Source: Gambelia wislizenii | Taxonomy: Eukaryota; Chordata; Lepidosauria; Squamata; Crotaphytidae | Assembly (NCBI GenBank): GCA_030847615.1 | Contig: JAUMIR010000002.1 | Span: forward strand, 112,352,309 to 112,416,308 | DNA: 64,000 bases | Direction of reading: 5' to 3' | Part shown: positions 30,289 to 40,427 of the stretch, one piece after another | Position numbering within the stretch: position 1 is the first letter of the stretch | Layout of the letters: each line of letters starts with the position of its first letter | Notes under the pieces: model-generated | The model's input: the letters and a program-made list of their open reading frames with translations, nothing else | The model's database searches: none | What the model was told of the DNA's origin: nothing | Made by a program: the position numbers and the translations under genes

Positions 30289-30477
30289 TTACTTCTCTCT
30301 AATATAAGAGGCATTCTTCCCCATTTTCTTCAGTGTGCCCAACAAAGTGTTGACACTCACTTTCTTGTTGGGGAGGTCAATTTCAAACTGAACACCTCCC
30401 AGCTTGTTAAGAACACAAGTGACAACTTTGGAGAACCCTTCACAGGTCATGTCTACGAAGAACTCATGTTTTGGCAT
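30289..30477 (-). pseudogene. ATOX1: Retrocopy of ATOX1 (copper chaperone), decayed
   Basis: A 62-residue frame starting MPKHEFFVDMTCEG and continuing VLNKLGGVQFEIDLPNKKV is clearly ATOX1, the ~68-residue cytosolic chaperone that hands Cu(I) to the ATP7A/ATP7B pumps. The family binds copper through the MxCxxC motif at the N-terminus of an HMA fold. Here the motif reads MTCEGF, so the second cysteine is lost. About five or six residues are missing in frame between KKV and TLL, and the C-terminus ends IREK instead of the usual YLG-type end. The whole protein lies in one uninterrupted frame, although the functional gene is normally split by introns, so this is a processed retrocopy. No poly(A) is visible at its 3' side, where a LINE end abuts near 30245. 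The residual open frame could be translated but should not bind copper normally. Confidence 0.88.
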
Positions 30478-30599
30478 AGTTGCGGTTGCTTGCCCAGCCT
30501 TCCCATCTGCTAGTCACTGGAATGAAGCGGATGCCTCTCTTCCTACTTCCTCCACAAAAATGAAAGGCTGATAGAGCCAACAGAGCTTCGCCCACTGCC

Positions 30600-31616
30600 C
30601 TATTTAATTTCGTTTCATTTGTGCATCCACTTTCTCCCAGAGTGGGACCTTAGGTGGCTCAGAAAAAGAATCAGTTAAAATTTTAACAATAAAAAATTAG
30701 AAACAATGAAAAATCATTACATTAAAACGGTATAAAATCATTTTAGAAGTGTACATTTTTTTAAAAAAATAAACAAATAAAGCACGCAGCCCAGTAAGAA
30801 GCTTCTCTGCTTACACCTTAAAAGCCTGCTTAAACAAAAACATTGTCAGACAGTACAAAACAGGATATGGGAATTAGAGCTGAACACATCTAGACTGTGC
30901 CGGATTGGATGAGACTGGACAGCAAACTCTATTAAAGTGCACAATACTAGCCCATGTGGATGGCTTTGTAATCCACTTTGTGCTGCAAGAAAAGATACAG
31001 ATCTAACCCATGGTAGATCTATTGTACCTATGATAACTTGATAAGTCAGCACTTATTTATATTCTGTTCATTTAACAGGTCTGCTCTGGTTGGGACTTAC
31101 AATCAGATTTTTAGCACCACCTTTATTTTCCAGCCATCCCATTGGAAACAATTGAAGAAACTACAGATGCAACACCTACAGCTGCTGTCTTCTAGAGGAT
31201 CCAGCTCAGCTTGCAGGGCTGAGTCTTCTCGCTACTTAGCATGCTGCTTCTTGTCCCTAATGTCACTTTCCCAGAATGCTCCATTTTTGTTGACAATATT
31301 GTGTTTCTATAGTTTATGTAATTCTAAATAGACATTTATTTTATGTACACCAGCTGTGTTGACCTTAACGAACACACTGCACAAATATATACTGTACTGT
31401 TTTAATTGGTTTCAACTGTTGCAATGTGTCAAAATGCTTAATATGTTTTAGTCCATTTAAATTATTTTAAAAACTATTTTAAATTGCTGACATTGATTTT
31501 ACTGTATGCTGCCCTGAGGTCTTTAGATACAGGGTGTGATACAAAGTTTTAAGCAAACTAACAAATATTAAATACACAAATAGCCTCTAAATTACTATAT
31601 TGTATTTTGTTATTGA
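30600..31616. other. A+T-rich sequence with old L2/L3-like tails
   Basis: 30640-30720 (TCTCCCAGAGTGGGACCTTAGGTGGCTCAG) looks like a minus-strand L2/L3 tail, and 31380-31560 (TGCTGCCCTGAGGTCTTTAGATACAGGGTG) like a plus-strand one. Ends are uncertain; no coding content. Confidence 0.4.
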
Positions 31617-31852
31617 AAGCCAGCATGATGTAGTGATTTGAGTGTTGGACTAGGACTCTGGAGGCCAGAGTTCAAATCCCTGCTCGCCATGGAAACCTAC
31701 TGGGTGATCTTGTTCAAGCCATACTCTCTTAGCCTCAGAGGAGGGCAATGGCAAACCCCCTCTGAACAAATCTTGCCAAGAAAACCCTGTGATAGGTTTG
31801 CCTTAGGGTCACTGTACATTGAAAATGTCTTGAAGGCACACAACAAACAACA
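31617..31852 (+). mobile_element. tRNA-derived SINE with BovB-like tail (Sauria/squamate type)
   Basis: The head has a tRNA-like layout: GTAGTGATTTGAGTGTTGGAC (A-box region) and GAGTTCAAATCCC (B-box like), then CATGGAAACCTACTGGGTGATCTTG, GCCTCAGAGGA, CTCTGAACAAATCTTGCCAAG and the tail CTTGAAGGCACACAACAAACAACA. The head would carry the RNA polymerase III promoter. Full length here. Confidence 0.88.
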
Positions 31853-32044
31853 TTTTGTTACTATGTGCCTTCAGGTCAATTCTGACTGATGGCAACACTA
31901 TCTTCTGGTGTGTTGTTTTGCAAGACTAATTCAGAGGAGCTTTCACTATTGTCACTCAATGAGTTACCCTAGCTGAGCAGGGATTCAAACCCTGGTCTCC
32001 TGGACTCCTAGTTCAGCATTCAAACCACTACACCACATGGGCTC
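31853..32044 (-). mobile_element. Same SINE family, minus strand, tail to tail
   Basis: Begins with the reverse tail (ATGTGCCTTCAGGTCAATTC) and ends with the reverse head (GCAGGGATTCAAACCCTGGTC, CAAACCACTACACCACATGG). It directly abuts the plus-strand copy, forming an imperfect inverted repeat of about 430 bp. Confidence 0.85.
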
Positions 32045-32210
32045 TTCATATAATATAATAATATAATAATATTGTATTCCTTCCCCACAATCCTTTTTTT
32101 TTGTTTTGTTTTGGTATGTCTGTCTGTCTCTGTTATTGTTTTATTCTGTGGCGTGTCATGTACACTGATGCTGTAGTAGTAGTGGTAATAATAATAATAA
32201 TAATAGAAGT
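32045..32210. repeat. AT-rich simple repeats
   Basis: An ATAAT run near 32047-32075, a T/G-rich stretch near 32092-32113 and AAT triplets at 32187-32207. Confidence 0.8.
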
Positions 32211-32289
32211 TATGCAAACAAGGCACTCACCTCATTCAATGAGGCCTCTGACCTTCTGTGTAGCATTCACCAGGAAGATTTACTAGAGG

Positions 32290-33342
32290 GTCTGCTATGG
32301 AAAGGAAGGGTGGGGAAGTCTGCTTCCATCAGCCCAGTTGGATATGCTTGAATATTGATGCAACCCAAAGTCAATATCAATTTTGGAAAAAAAAAAAGAT
32401 GGGCTTTTAGCCATGATGGTGATAAATGGAGTTGGAAAACCACAAGCTATTTTGGGGGAGGGGCTGTTTGATTAAATTAGGCAATTCCTTCCTAATAAGC
32501 TCATTTTGGAGACGGTTTTTGAAGAACTACCACCACAATACAGAACACGGTGTGTGATGAAATAGTCACTTAAAGACAGAACCATGCTGCAGAACCAAGA
32601 AAATGTAGATGAGGGGGAGGTATGAAAAGCTTGTTATCTATCTCCTCCTGAGCAACTATATAAGCCAAATTCCACTGAAAATGGATGATCAGTTCTGAAT
32701 GGCTCCCATGGACACAGAGAGACTTGAAATCAGGCCCTTGACAGCAGTAAAATGGAAAGGAAATGCGTCAGACTGAGACCTCTTCTCATGGTGACATTCT
32801 TCTTCAGTTGCAGTCAGCATTATAATTTTGGAAGTTAATACCTACTGAAGAATTTTATAAAAATAGCAGGAATCCCCTGCGAGTCACTAAGCATGGAAGA
32901 GAATTGGAACAGCATGAGGCTTTAATTAGTGCCAAGCAAAGTTCAGAGCATGTGGGAAGAAGTGCTTATCTCCCCTGGAAGCATGACGTTGGGAGAGCCT
33001 GGAGCTGAGCCCACAGATACACACAGCTGGTGAGCAAAACCACTGGTAGCCCCGACAAAGGGCACCATGATGATGACAACACCAGTCCATGGCTTTATCT
33101 TAGCCACCAAGGACACATCAGTTCATACAGGCAAAAGGAACCATTATGAGCTATTTATAGATTTTCTGTCATGCACGCTCTACCTACAGACTTATGAACC
33201 CATGTTCTCACAAAAGCTCACACTCCACAGTTCAATTAGCCCATGATTACCAATGGAATTAGTGGGTTAAAGTATTCAAGAAACAAAAGAGGGTCAAATA
33301 TCAAAGAACTCTTTGTCTCGAAGAAAATTAATTAGGAACTCA
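32290..33342. other. Unassigned; possible unique sequence
   Basis: No repeat or gene recognised. Parts of 32860-33320 look non-repetitive and contain isolated TAATTA-type motifs (GGCTTTAATTAGTGCC, TTCAATTAGCCCATGATTACC). Confidence 0.35.
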
Positions 33343-33740
33343 GGACGAAATCAGACATGCATAACATGGCATCATAAGGATGCCTTATAACTGTTAAAGG
33401 GTGCATGGATTAGATGACGTCACCCTTTTGCGGTTTTAAAAAGGCAAAATCACGTACTTCTTAATTGGCAGCTTAAATCGTCAATAGATCCCCCTGCCGC
33501 TTTTTTGCTGGCATTGCCAGCATGCGATACCTCTGTCCCTTTAAATCAAGTACTTACCCCGACAATGGCCGTTTTGGCGCAAACACTTCTGGGTGTTAGC
33601 GGGACATCCAGGTAAGTTTCGCTCTTTTTATGACCCTCCCTGGGTTACTTGTGACTTTTAAATTGTGTGTATGTGCTTTGCTTCACTTTTTAAGGTTTAT
33701 TTTTGTTTTTATTTTTAAATTTTCTGTGCGATGAAATCAC
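33343..33740 (+). mobile_element. MITE family A, 3'-truncated
   Basis: Starts GGACGAAATCAGACATGC, then GGCATCATAAGGATGCC, the GTCAATAGATCCCC block, AACACTTCTGGGTG, CCAGGTAAG and the T-rich stretch. It stops about 33740 without the right terminal repeat. Confidence 0.8.
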
Positions 33741-33774
33741 TTAATAAACAAATAACAATCCGCTGCCTCTGTTT

Positions 33775-34590
33775 GTTGTTGCTGTGGGCTGTCAAGTCAT
33801 TTCTGACTTATGATGATTCTAAGGTGAACTTTCACAGGGTTTTCTCATTAAGATTTGTTCACGGTTTGTCTTTGCCTTCTTTTGAGGATGAGAGTATGTG
33901 ACTCGCCCAGGGTCACTCAGCGGGTTTCCATGGCTGAGCAGAGATTTGAACCCTGGTCTCTAAGAGTCTTAGGATGTTATCAGACACACCAAATATGGCT
34001 TCATAACAATGCCAGATAAACGCAAAAGGCTGCGCATACCAGACAACATCACCCTTTCACATTTCTGTACCGGCCAAAACCTGTTGTATTATATTGATGG
34101 CTGATGCCATCAATTGATCCCTCGTGGTGCTTTAGTGCCAGCATTACCAGCGTATGAAACCTCGCGCCATTTAACTCATATGAATGCAGCGTCCAGCGAG
34201 AACACTTCTGGGTGAGATCATGACATCCAGGTAGGTGATGCACTTTTTATGACCCTCCCCAGTTTACTTGGGGAGTAAGTAAACTGTGCTTTAAAAAACT
34301 TTTATTTTGTCATTTTTGTTTTTGTTTTTGAATTTCCTATGCTATGTATTCTCGCAAGAATATGCAGGATTTTGAGCAAGGAAGTGAATGGAGCTCTGTT
34401 CACTCCTCTGTCGTTGCCAAGGAAGCCTTTGGACAGGAGGGAAGGTAAGTGTGGCATGGAGAGTTCTTTTGCCAGTATGAAAATGGAAGTTATGCTGGCA
34501 AAAGAATGGGGTTTAGGGTGGTGGTATGCTGAAGTCCTTAGTCCAACACTCAGACCACTACACCACGCTGACTGTCTGCTGCCCCTGCAT
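33775..34590 (-). mobile_element. Squamate-type SINE, split by a family A MITE
   Basis: The minus-strand SINE runs from 33775 (GTTGTTGCTGTGGGCTGTC.. reverse tail) to 33971 (TTTGAACCCTGGTCTCTAAG, reverse B box) and resumes at 34542 (GTCCAACACTCAGACCACTACACC, reverse A box). The 567-bp gap is the MITE at 33972-34538 with its extra TTA. Confidence 0.88.
33972..34538 (+). mobile_element. MITE family A inside a SINE, 567 bp, TTA duplication
   Basis: Ends GGATGTTATCAGACAC and GTATGCTGAAGTCC, flanked by TTA at 33969-33971 and 34539-34541. Because the host SINE is known from other copies, removing the MITE and one TTA restores a continuous SINE. This fixes both ends and the 3-bp duplication, the strongest evidence that family A is PIF/Harbinger-like. 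Confidence 0.92.
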
Positions 34591-34791
34591 GACACCCCAA
34601 ATCTGGTCCCCAATGTAACTGTCTGACTCTGGCTAGTGTTCTCAGGTTTTCAAAACAGCAATAAGGGACAGCTGAATTCATGACACATAGGGTTTGTAAC
34701 CAAGAAGTTCCTATTAACAAGTTTGTGTTCTAATTATCAGATTAACATGTTGATTTCAGTTCACTTAAACATGTATTTCTTTGTGAAAGTA

Positions 34792-35016
34792 CACTGGGCC
34801 CTTGGTATCTGCTGGGGTTCGGTTCCAGGACCCTCCGTGGATATCAATATCTGTGGCTGCTCAAGTCCCATTATATACAATGGTGTAGTAAAATGGTGTC
34901 CCTTATGTAAAAAGGTGAATGGCAAGGTTTGCTTTATGGATTTTTTTAAAAAAAAATTCAAGCCATGGTTGGTTGAATCTGTGGATGCAGAATCCATGGA
35001 TAGAGAGGGTCAACTG
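34792..35016. mobile_element. Tigger/pogo-like MITE, 225 bp, TA duplication
   Basis: TA flanks; termini CACTGGGCCCTTGGTATC and, from the right, CAGTTGACCCTCTCTATCC. The interior matches the 14970 copy (GGTTCCAGGACCC, CTCAAGTCCCATTATATACA, GTGTCCCTTATGTAA). Confidence 0.85.
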
Positions 35017-35429
35017 TAATATACTGCATTCATAAATTACATGATGCACATATTTCTTTCTTTATGGGCCACATCCAAAATACAGGCATCTCATTTAGTC
35101 CATATAAAAGGAAAAGCTTCCCAGCCCTCAAATAGTGGATGTTCTTTGTACCAAGGGAAACCTGCCAGCCCTATAAGGGCTAGTTTTTCTGGCCCTCGAA
35201 TAAGGGACATCCTTTGAAAATAAGGGACACCTGTCAACCCTACGAGTGTCCTTTTAGTGACCAGTGTGCACATAAGTGCAACTTATATCTGTAAGTCCCA
35301 TTTTGGATGGGCTGCCAAGGATTATTTACTTGTCCTTGCAAAAGCAAACTGCTGCGGCCTCTCCTAGTTTGTCTGTGAAATGTTGGAGGGCATGGGATTG
35401 TGTAATGCCACAGGAATGTAATTCCGATG

Positions 35430-36075
35430 ATGCTTATTTATGCTACTAGCTGAACCCAGCATACCATATGCTGTTAAAAAACTCCCCCCAAAATGCCTGG
35501 TAGACCTCACAACAACCCTGTAAGGTAAGCCAGTGGATATAAATTCCTCCTCTCCCTTCTCAGCAGTCCACATTTTCCCTGGAATTGCTTTGTTGTTCTG
35601 CTGCTGCAGCTGCAGTGCCTGCCACCAGTTGACTGACTGGGTCCTGTCGCAGTGGCAGCAGCAGCATCCCACCACCACTGCTGCCAGTTGACTGCCTGGG
35701 TGCCATCACAGTGGCAGCAGTGGCATCCCACCACCGGTGCCACTGCCAGTTGACCAGCTGGGTCCTGCCACTGTCACCAGTTGACTGTTGGGGTCCTGTC
35801 GCATGTGGCCCATCCCAGGCAGCCCATTGCCACTGCTACCAGTTGACTGTCTGGGTCCTAAACTGGGCCACAGATTGAGTGGTAGGAATTTGGCCACAGA
35901 CTGAGTGGCAGGAGTGGATTGTAAGGTGGGGAGGGAATTTGCATGTGGGTGGTGATTGGATGGGTGTGTTTCCTGAGCAGCCAATCAGCACACTGGGAGA
36001 GGAAATATACCCCAGTTGGAAACATACCCAGGCCTATTGTCCATACCCAGCAGTTTTATATATATAGATATTGTG
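35430..36075. repeat. Unclassified dispersed-repeat candidate containing a minisatellite
   Basis: The left part CTACTAGCTGAACCCAGC and the right part TTTTATATATATAGATATTG resemble the ends of a repeat seen widely in vertebrate genomes; a Helitron/Helentron-like origin is conceivable but not shown. The middle holds the 62-bp repeat described separately and a CCAATCAGC..GGATTGTAAG region. Confidence 0.35.
35625..35870. repeat. Degenerate minisatellite, ~62-bp period with a half unit
   Basis: The phrase CCAGTTGACTG.CTGGGTCCTG begins at 35625, 35684, 35746, 35777 and 35839. Spacings are 59, 62, 31 and 62, so one unit is a half-length copy. Units include GTGGCAGCAG.GGCATCCCACCACC. Confidence 0.85.
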
Positions 36076-36284
36076 GTAGGAACTTGGCTCAAGACCATTT
36101 AATTAGGTGTTTTTTTATACCCTGCTCTTCAGCCACAAAGGCTATCAGAGCAGCTAATAAATTGTTTAAGCAATAGTAATTTACATATCTACACCACATT
36201 AAGTAGTTTCCAGTGTGTGTTAGCTAATTGCCCCCACAAGCTAGGTACTCATTTTACCAACTATGAAAGGATGGAAGGTTGATT

Positions 36285-36368
36285 GAACCTTGGAGCCCTT
36301 GGGATCAAACTTGCAATGTGGTGACTTGCAGTATGGGCATTTAACCACTGCTCCACCAGGGCTCCTGG
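36285..36368 (-). mobile_element. Sauria SINE head fragment, minus strand
   Basis: The reverse complement reads CCTGGTGGAGCAGTGGTTAA..ATGCCCATACTGCAAGTCACCACATTGC..GTTTGATCCC, the tRNA-related head of classical Sauria SINEs (B-box GTTTGATCC). Only the head survives. Confidence 0.75.
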
Positions 36369-36369
36369 T

Positions 36370-37340
36370 GCCTTAAAGGTGAATACCAAGATAGTGCCAC
36401 CTCTCCTTCACATGCAGACATGTGGACTGGGCTGGCAGATGAATCTTATTTCCATACAGGCAATGTGGCAGCATCTTGTATTGTACCTCAGGGCACCAGG
36501 CTAGGTGCAGTTAGGGGACAGGTAGCATGCACCATTCTGTCCCTGCCCTCACACCTCCCTGCCTTCTGCATCTGCTACCTGAGGAGGCTAGTTTACTTTG
36601 CCTATTGACAATGATGGCCCTTGAAATGGAACTGAGGATGACAGCAGAGAGGAATGGATGGCTTCATATGATCTCTTATATGGCACCAATGCTGCATTTG
36701 TTTGACACTGTCGTTCCATGAGATGGAAATCTGCCAAGAGCTAATGCAGTAATAAAATACAATGTGTGACCGGGAAAGTGAGCAAATGATGCTCTGATAT
36801 CATAACAAAGCCATCAAGGATCATTAAAAGCTGTCCTTTCTTTAGAATAATTGTGTATCTCCCAAGCAGTGAGAAGCTGCAGAGGTGCTGTTGTTTGGGG
36901 TTTGGGTTTCTGTTGTGTGAGAAGACGGGGGATTTAAAGTGCTTTTGTAATATCAGTGATTTCTTCAGATATATGTAAGCAGAGCATAAATGAAGGCAAA
37001 CAGCAGACTCTCCCACATGACCATGCAGCAAATCTTTACCCCACATCACATCACCAGAAAGAGAAAGATATACTGCAGATGTGCCTTCCCCTGACTTATC
37101 TCCCCATCTCTCTCAGTCTGACTCTATTTGTTCTCACCTTGCAACTGCTGGTTCCATCCCCCCCCTTTCTTATCTCTATCTGTCCTACACACTCAGAGAA
37201 AGACCCTTCTTTCCCTTTCTTGGAGGGCAGGGGGCTGCGTTAGCCCTCCCCCTGGACTCTTGAAGGGCTGCACCACCTCACTGCACCACTCACATTTTTT
37301 CCTGCATCCAAATACCATGTTTTAGGCCCCTATAGACCTT
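36370..37340. other. Unassigned sequence
   Basis: No gene or repeat supported. A pyrimidine-rich section lies at 37080-37260. Confidence 0.3.
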
Positions 37341-37430
37341 TTTAGGCCAAGACGAGGACTTTTTTTTAACAACAGGAAGTGAACAGATTTCACTTCCTAT
37401 TTCAAAAAAGTCCTCTCTTGGACCTAAATT
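37341..37430. repeat. Compact ~90-bp inverted repeat
   Basis: TAGGCCAAGACGAGGAC.. pairs with ..GTCCTCTCTTGGACCTA, and the inner arms contain ACAGGAAGTGAA / TTCACTTCCT. It is probably a MITE relic. Sequence at 41385-41500, with GGCCAA at one side and TTGGCC at the other, may be a relative. Confidence 0.6.
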
Positions 37431-38210
37431 GTCCAGGGAGGTGGAAGAAATGTGGCAAAAATGCCCCTAGAAAGCAACTGGGGGCAAAATATTGACGCCT
37501 TAGGGCCCTGGAGCCACAAAAATGTCCCTGGGGCGCCTCATGCAGTCAGTGGGTTAAAATGCCCCCCCCCAACCTATGTCCTATTTACCTGTCTCTCACA
37601 CACATCGGATTTTCTTCTCTTGAGTTTATTTGCACATTACAAGTGGTGCTACCTATAAGGCGTTACTTTTTGTGATAATAAGGACATAACCAGACCCTTT
37701 CTTGCATTTTATTGTTAACACTAAGATGTTTGGGGATATAAGGAGTAATGGCTACTTGTTATGTCAAAAGCATTATTTTAAGAGGTCATGGGAGAGATTT
37801 TTAACCATTTTCCTATTTTAAAGTTTTTAAAATTAAAAATAATATGTAAGTAATGTTTTACTAATGTGTTGCCCCCTCCTGTTGTGACTAGTGTGAACAA
37901 ATATTAAATGTTTACAGTAACAGCTAATACTAATGTGTTAGGCATTTTCCACTAATGCTTCAATTGCTCTACTCAGCAGGAAGTGTATCCCATTCCACAA
38001 ATTCTGATTATTCCCTCTGTCAAAATGCTTGAAAGATATCTCTATCTAGGTCTCAGAGGACCGGCTCCCAGCTCTTTCACTCACATGTAGATACACCATC
38101 TGACCATTTGGTCCATACAGCTATTGTTAACCACTGGCATGATGCTATTAATGGAGTAATATTAAGAATGAGTGTGCATTTTAGAAGTTCTGACATACAA
38201 AGAGAATGCA
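37431..38210. other. Unassigned sequence
   Basis: No supported feature. Confidence 0.3.
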
Positions 38211-38440
38211 GGGAAGAAGGTATATGGAAGTTAAGGCCTTCAATGGCCTACTTAGATGGAATAGTTATATACTACCTCAAGTATCGGGGCATCTATCAGT
38301 TGCTGAGAGACATTAGATGTTGCACTCAAGTCCTGTTTGTGGACTTGCTACAGGCAACCAATTGGCCATTGTGGAAACAGAATGCTGGACAAGGGAGGCT
38401 ATTGGTGTAATTCAACATAGCTTTTCTTATATTTGTTTAT
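38211..38440 (+). repeat. Dispersed repeat family E, copy 1
   Basis: GGCATCTATCAGTTGCTGAGAGACA.. CAACCAATTGGCCATTGTGGAAACAGAATGCTGGACAAG .. TTCTTATATTTGTT is shared in part with 56440-56612 (plus), and the reverse with 43895-44115. The wording matches the 'gatgctggactagatgg..ttcttatgtt' repeat seen in sauropsid genomes; class unknown. Confidence 0.6.
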
Positions 38441-38522
38441 TAGATGTGCATTATACTTTGTAATTCCTCATAAGAGCTCAGGGGAGTTCTTAAGTTCCTA
38501 AGATCAAAGATGCTGGGACTAT

Positions 38523-39190
38523 GGACTTCATCACACAACCATCTAAAAATGCTGTCATTCCACAATTGAGGAAAGCAGAAACATAGTGGCATGATTACAA
38601 TAATTATTGCACATTGCTATAATCGCTCAACACTACTGCTAAGGGAAGATTACACAACCACCTACTAGCATTTTTGGAATGGGATTGAAGTTAATGCTAT
38701 AGTAGCACTTGTTTTCACATTGTGTCATAATGACTGAGTATTAACACTTCGAGATGGCCCACACATGCATCTTTAAAAAAAAATTCTCTTACTTCTGTGA
38801 TGTTGCATGGGTGTTCTCATGAGAACACTTTGGTTAAACACACCAAAAACAAAGAAATTAACAAAGAAATTAACAAATTCATAATTTAACAATTAAACAA
38901 AAAAACTTCCACGAAAAGGCAACAGTGCATTAAAAGAGCATCCTGGTGGTCCTCTTCACACTCTCCCCTGGAAGTTTAATTATGTGTTCTCATTGGGAAT
39001 GGGGAGGGGGAGAAGAGGATAGGACAGGAACGCCCATTCATGCAGTAATATCGAAAGTACAACAGGACAGAATTATCACATGCTAATCAATACTGCAAAA
39101 AGAGCATTATTGACAGCTATTTACGGCTTTTGCCCATGAACAAAATGTACGCACAATTAACAGTTGGAGCACATACAGACCACTGTATGA
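38523..39190 (+). mobile_element. MITE family B, right end missing
   Basis: Starts GGACTTCATCACACAACC, then TCTAAAAATGCTGTCATTCCAC..GAAAGCAGAAACATAGTGGC exactly as at 27968. Family B order continues to about 39184, where it meets family D sequence. Confidence 0.75.
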
Positions 39191-39194
39191 GAAT

Positions 39195-39316
39195 AAAATT
39201 CTCAGCCAAAGAGCTCCCAGTGCCACACCAAACTACGGACCTCAGGATTCCATAAAATGCAGCCATGGCAGTTAAAGTGAAACAATAGTGCTATAACTGT
39301 AAAGTGTGAAATGGCC
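39195..39316. mobile_element. Fold-back MITE family D, right half
   Basis: TTCTCAGCCAAAGAGCTCCCAG .. GGCAGTTAAAGTGAAACAATAGTGCTATAACTG matches the right half of the copies at 19703 and 48454. The left half is absent, replaced by the end of the family B element. Confidence 0.7.
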
Positions 39317-39583
39317 CTGCCAGTTGCCAACATGTTGAACAGAAGACCTGAACAAAAAAGGCCTTTTCCCTAGTGGCAGAAGGATAACTGGGAGGATGCC
39401 AGCCAAGACTCCTTTGGCTTTATAGCCTGGGAGCAGCCACGAAGAAGACCCTCTCATGTGTCCTCACCAGACTGATTTTATCCTTCATTTACTGTTTTGA
39501 AAAGTCCTATTAATGGTCATACACACCCTTGTCCAGGAGCAATGCTCTGCCACTTCTGGAAACTTCCAGTAATTAGTATAGGA

Positions 39584-39614
<31 letters not shown>

Positions 39615-40427
39615 GCTAGCAGTGGAGGTTGAGATATTGTACATGTGGCTGATGCTGGTGCTACTGAGGTATCTTTAATCTCTGGCTGGAACACTGGAGC
39701 CTCCTGCACACTTTCTCAAAATTGCTCACCCCAGTACAGTCACGATCTTAATCAAAATCGAAGCTTAAGAAGAATCAAGAAATAAATCAATGTCTGCGGG
39801 AAGCCGTCTTATTGTTTCAGCTTTATGAGGAAAAAATGCCTAGGGAAGGATACTTTTGTGCCTCTAAAAATCTGACAGATGTTAATGAAAGCATTTAAAA
39901 TCTGAATTTGCATGCTGATGTACATGCTGTTTTGCAAAGGTCCTGCCTGTCTGCTGACATGAGGACTCTATTAAGCAGTTCAAAATGCCATTGGGTTTGT
40001 GTGCAGCTCTACCTGCAGGGATGTGCATGCCTGCACCTATATTTCTATGCATTTATCTGAAGAGGCATAAGGGCTGGGGACATCCTTTACAGTTCATTTA
40101 CTGAAATTACCATGGGGATTCAATGCATGTTAAATTCTTTATATGGCTCATCTTGTGCCAGTGGTGTTGACAGTATTGCCACTGTTCCCACATAGTACTG
40201 AAACGAACAGAGCATATGCTTTGCATGCGAAACAAAGGGAAACTTGAAGATCCTTCTTTTGTTTGTTAAAGAGTATCAAAACAATGACTTTGCCCTCAGT
40301 GGCCAAGTATCTGAGCACAGTCCAGACAGAGAAACAAATCTTTCCGGGCTGGAGGGATCTTATTTGATAATCCAACCTAATCTAATTTATGGCAGGGGTT
40401 GCCTAAATGCTGCACATGGGCCACATA
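39317..40427. other. Mostly unassigned; (TA)n at 39586-39614
   Basis: A TA microsatellite lies at 39586-39614. 39720-39990 is non-repetitive and contains TTAATCAAAATCGAAG, AATTTGCATGCTGATG and CTATTAAGCAG; it could be a regulatory element, but nothing proves it. Confidence 0.4.

Noticed and set aside
31617..31690. tRNA-like head with A- and B-box-like sequences
   Set aside because: Part of a SINE repeated several times in the window and without a full cloverleaf; not a tRNA gene.
35625..35870. Regularly spaced repeats as a CRISPR-like array
   Set aside because: The whole unit is degenerate, spacers are not unique, and the context is vertebrate DNA; it is a minisatellite.
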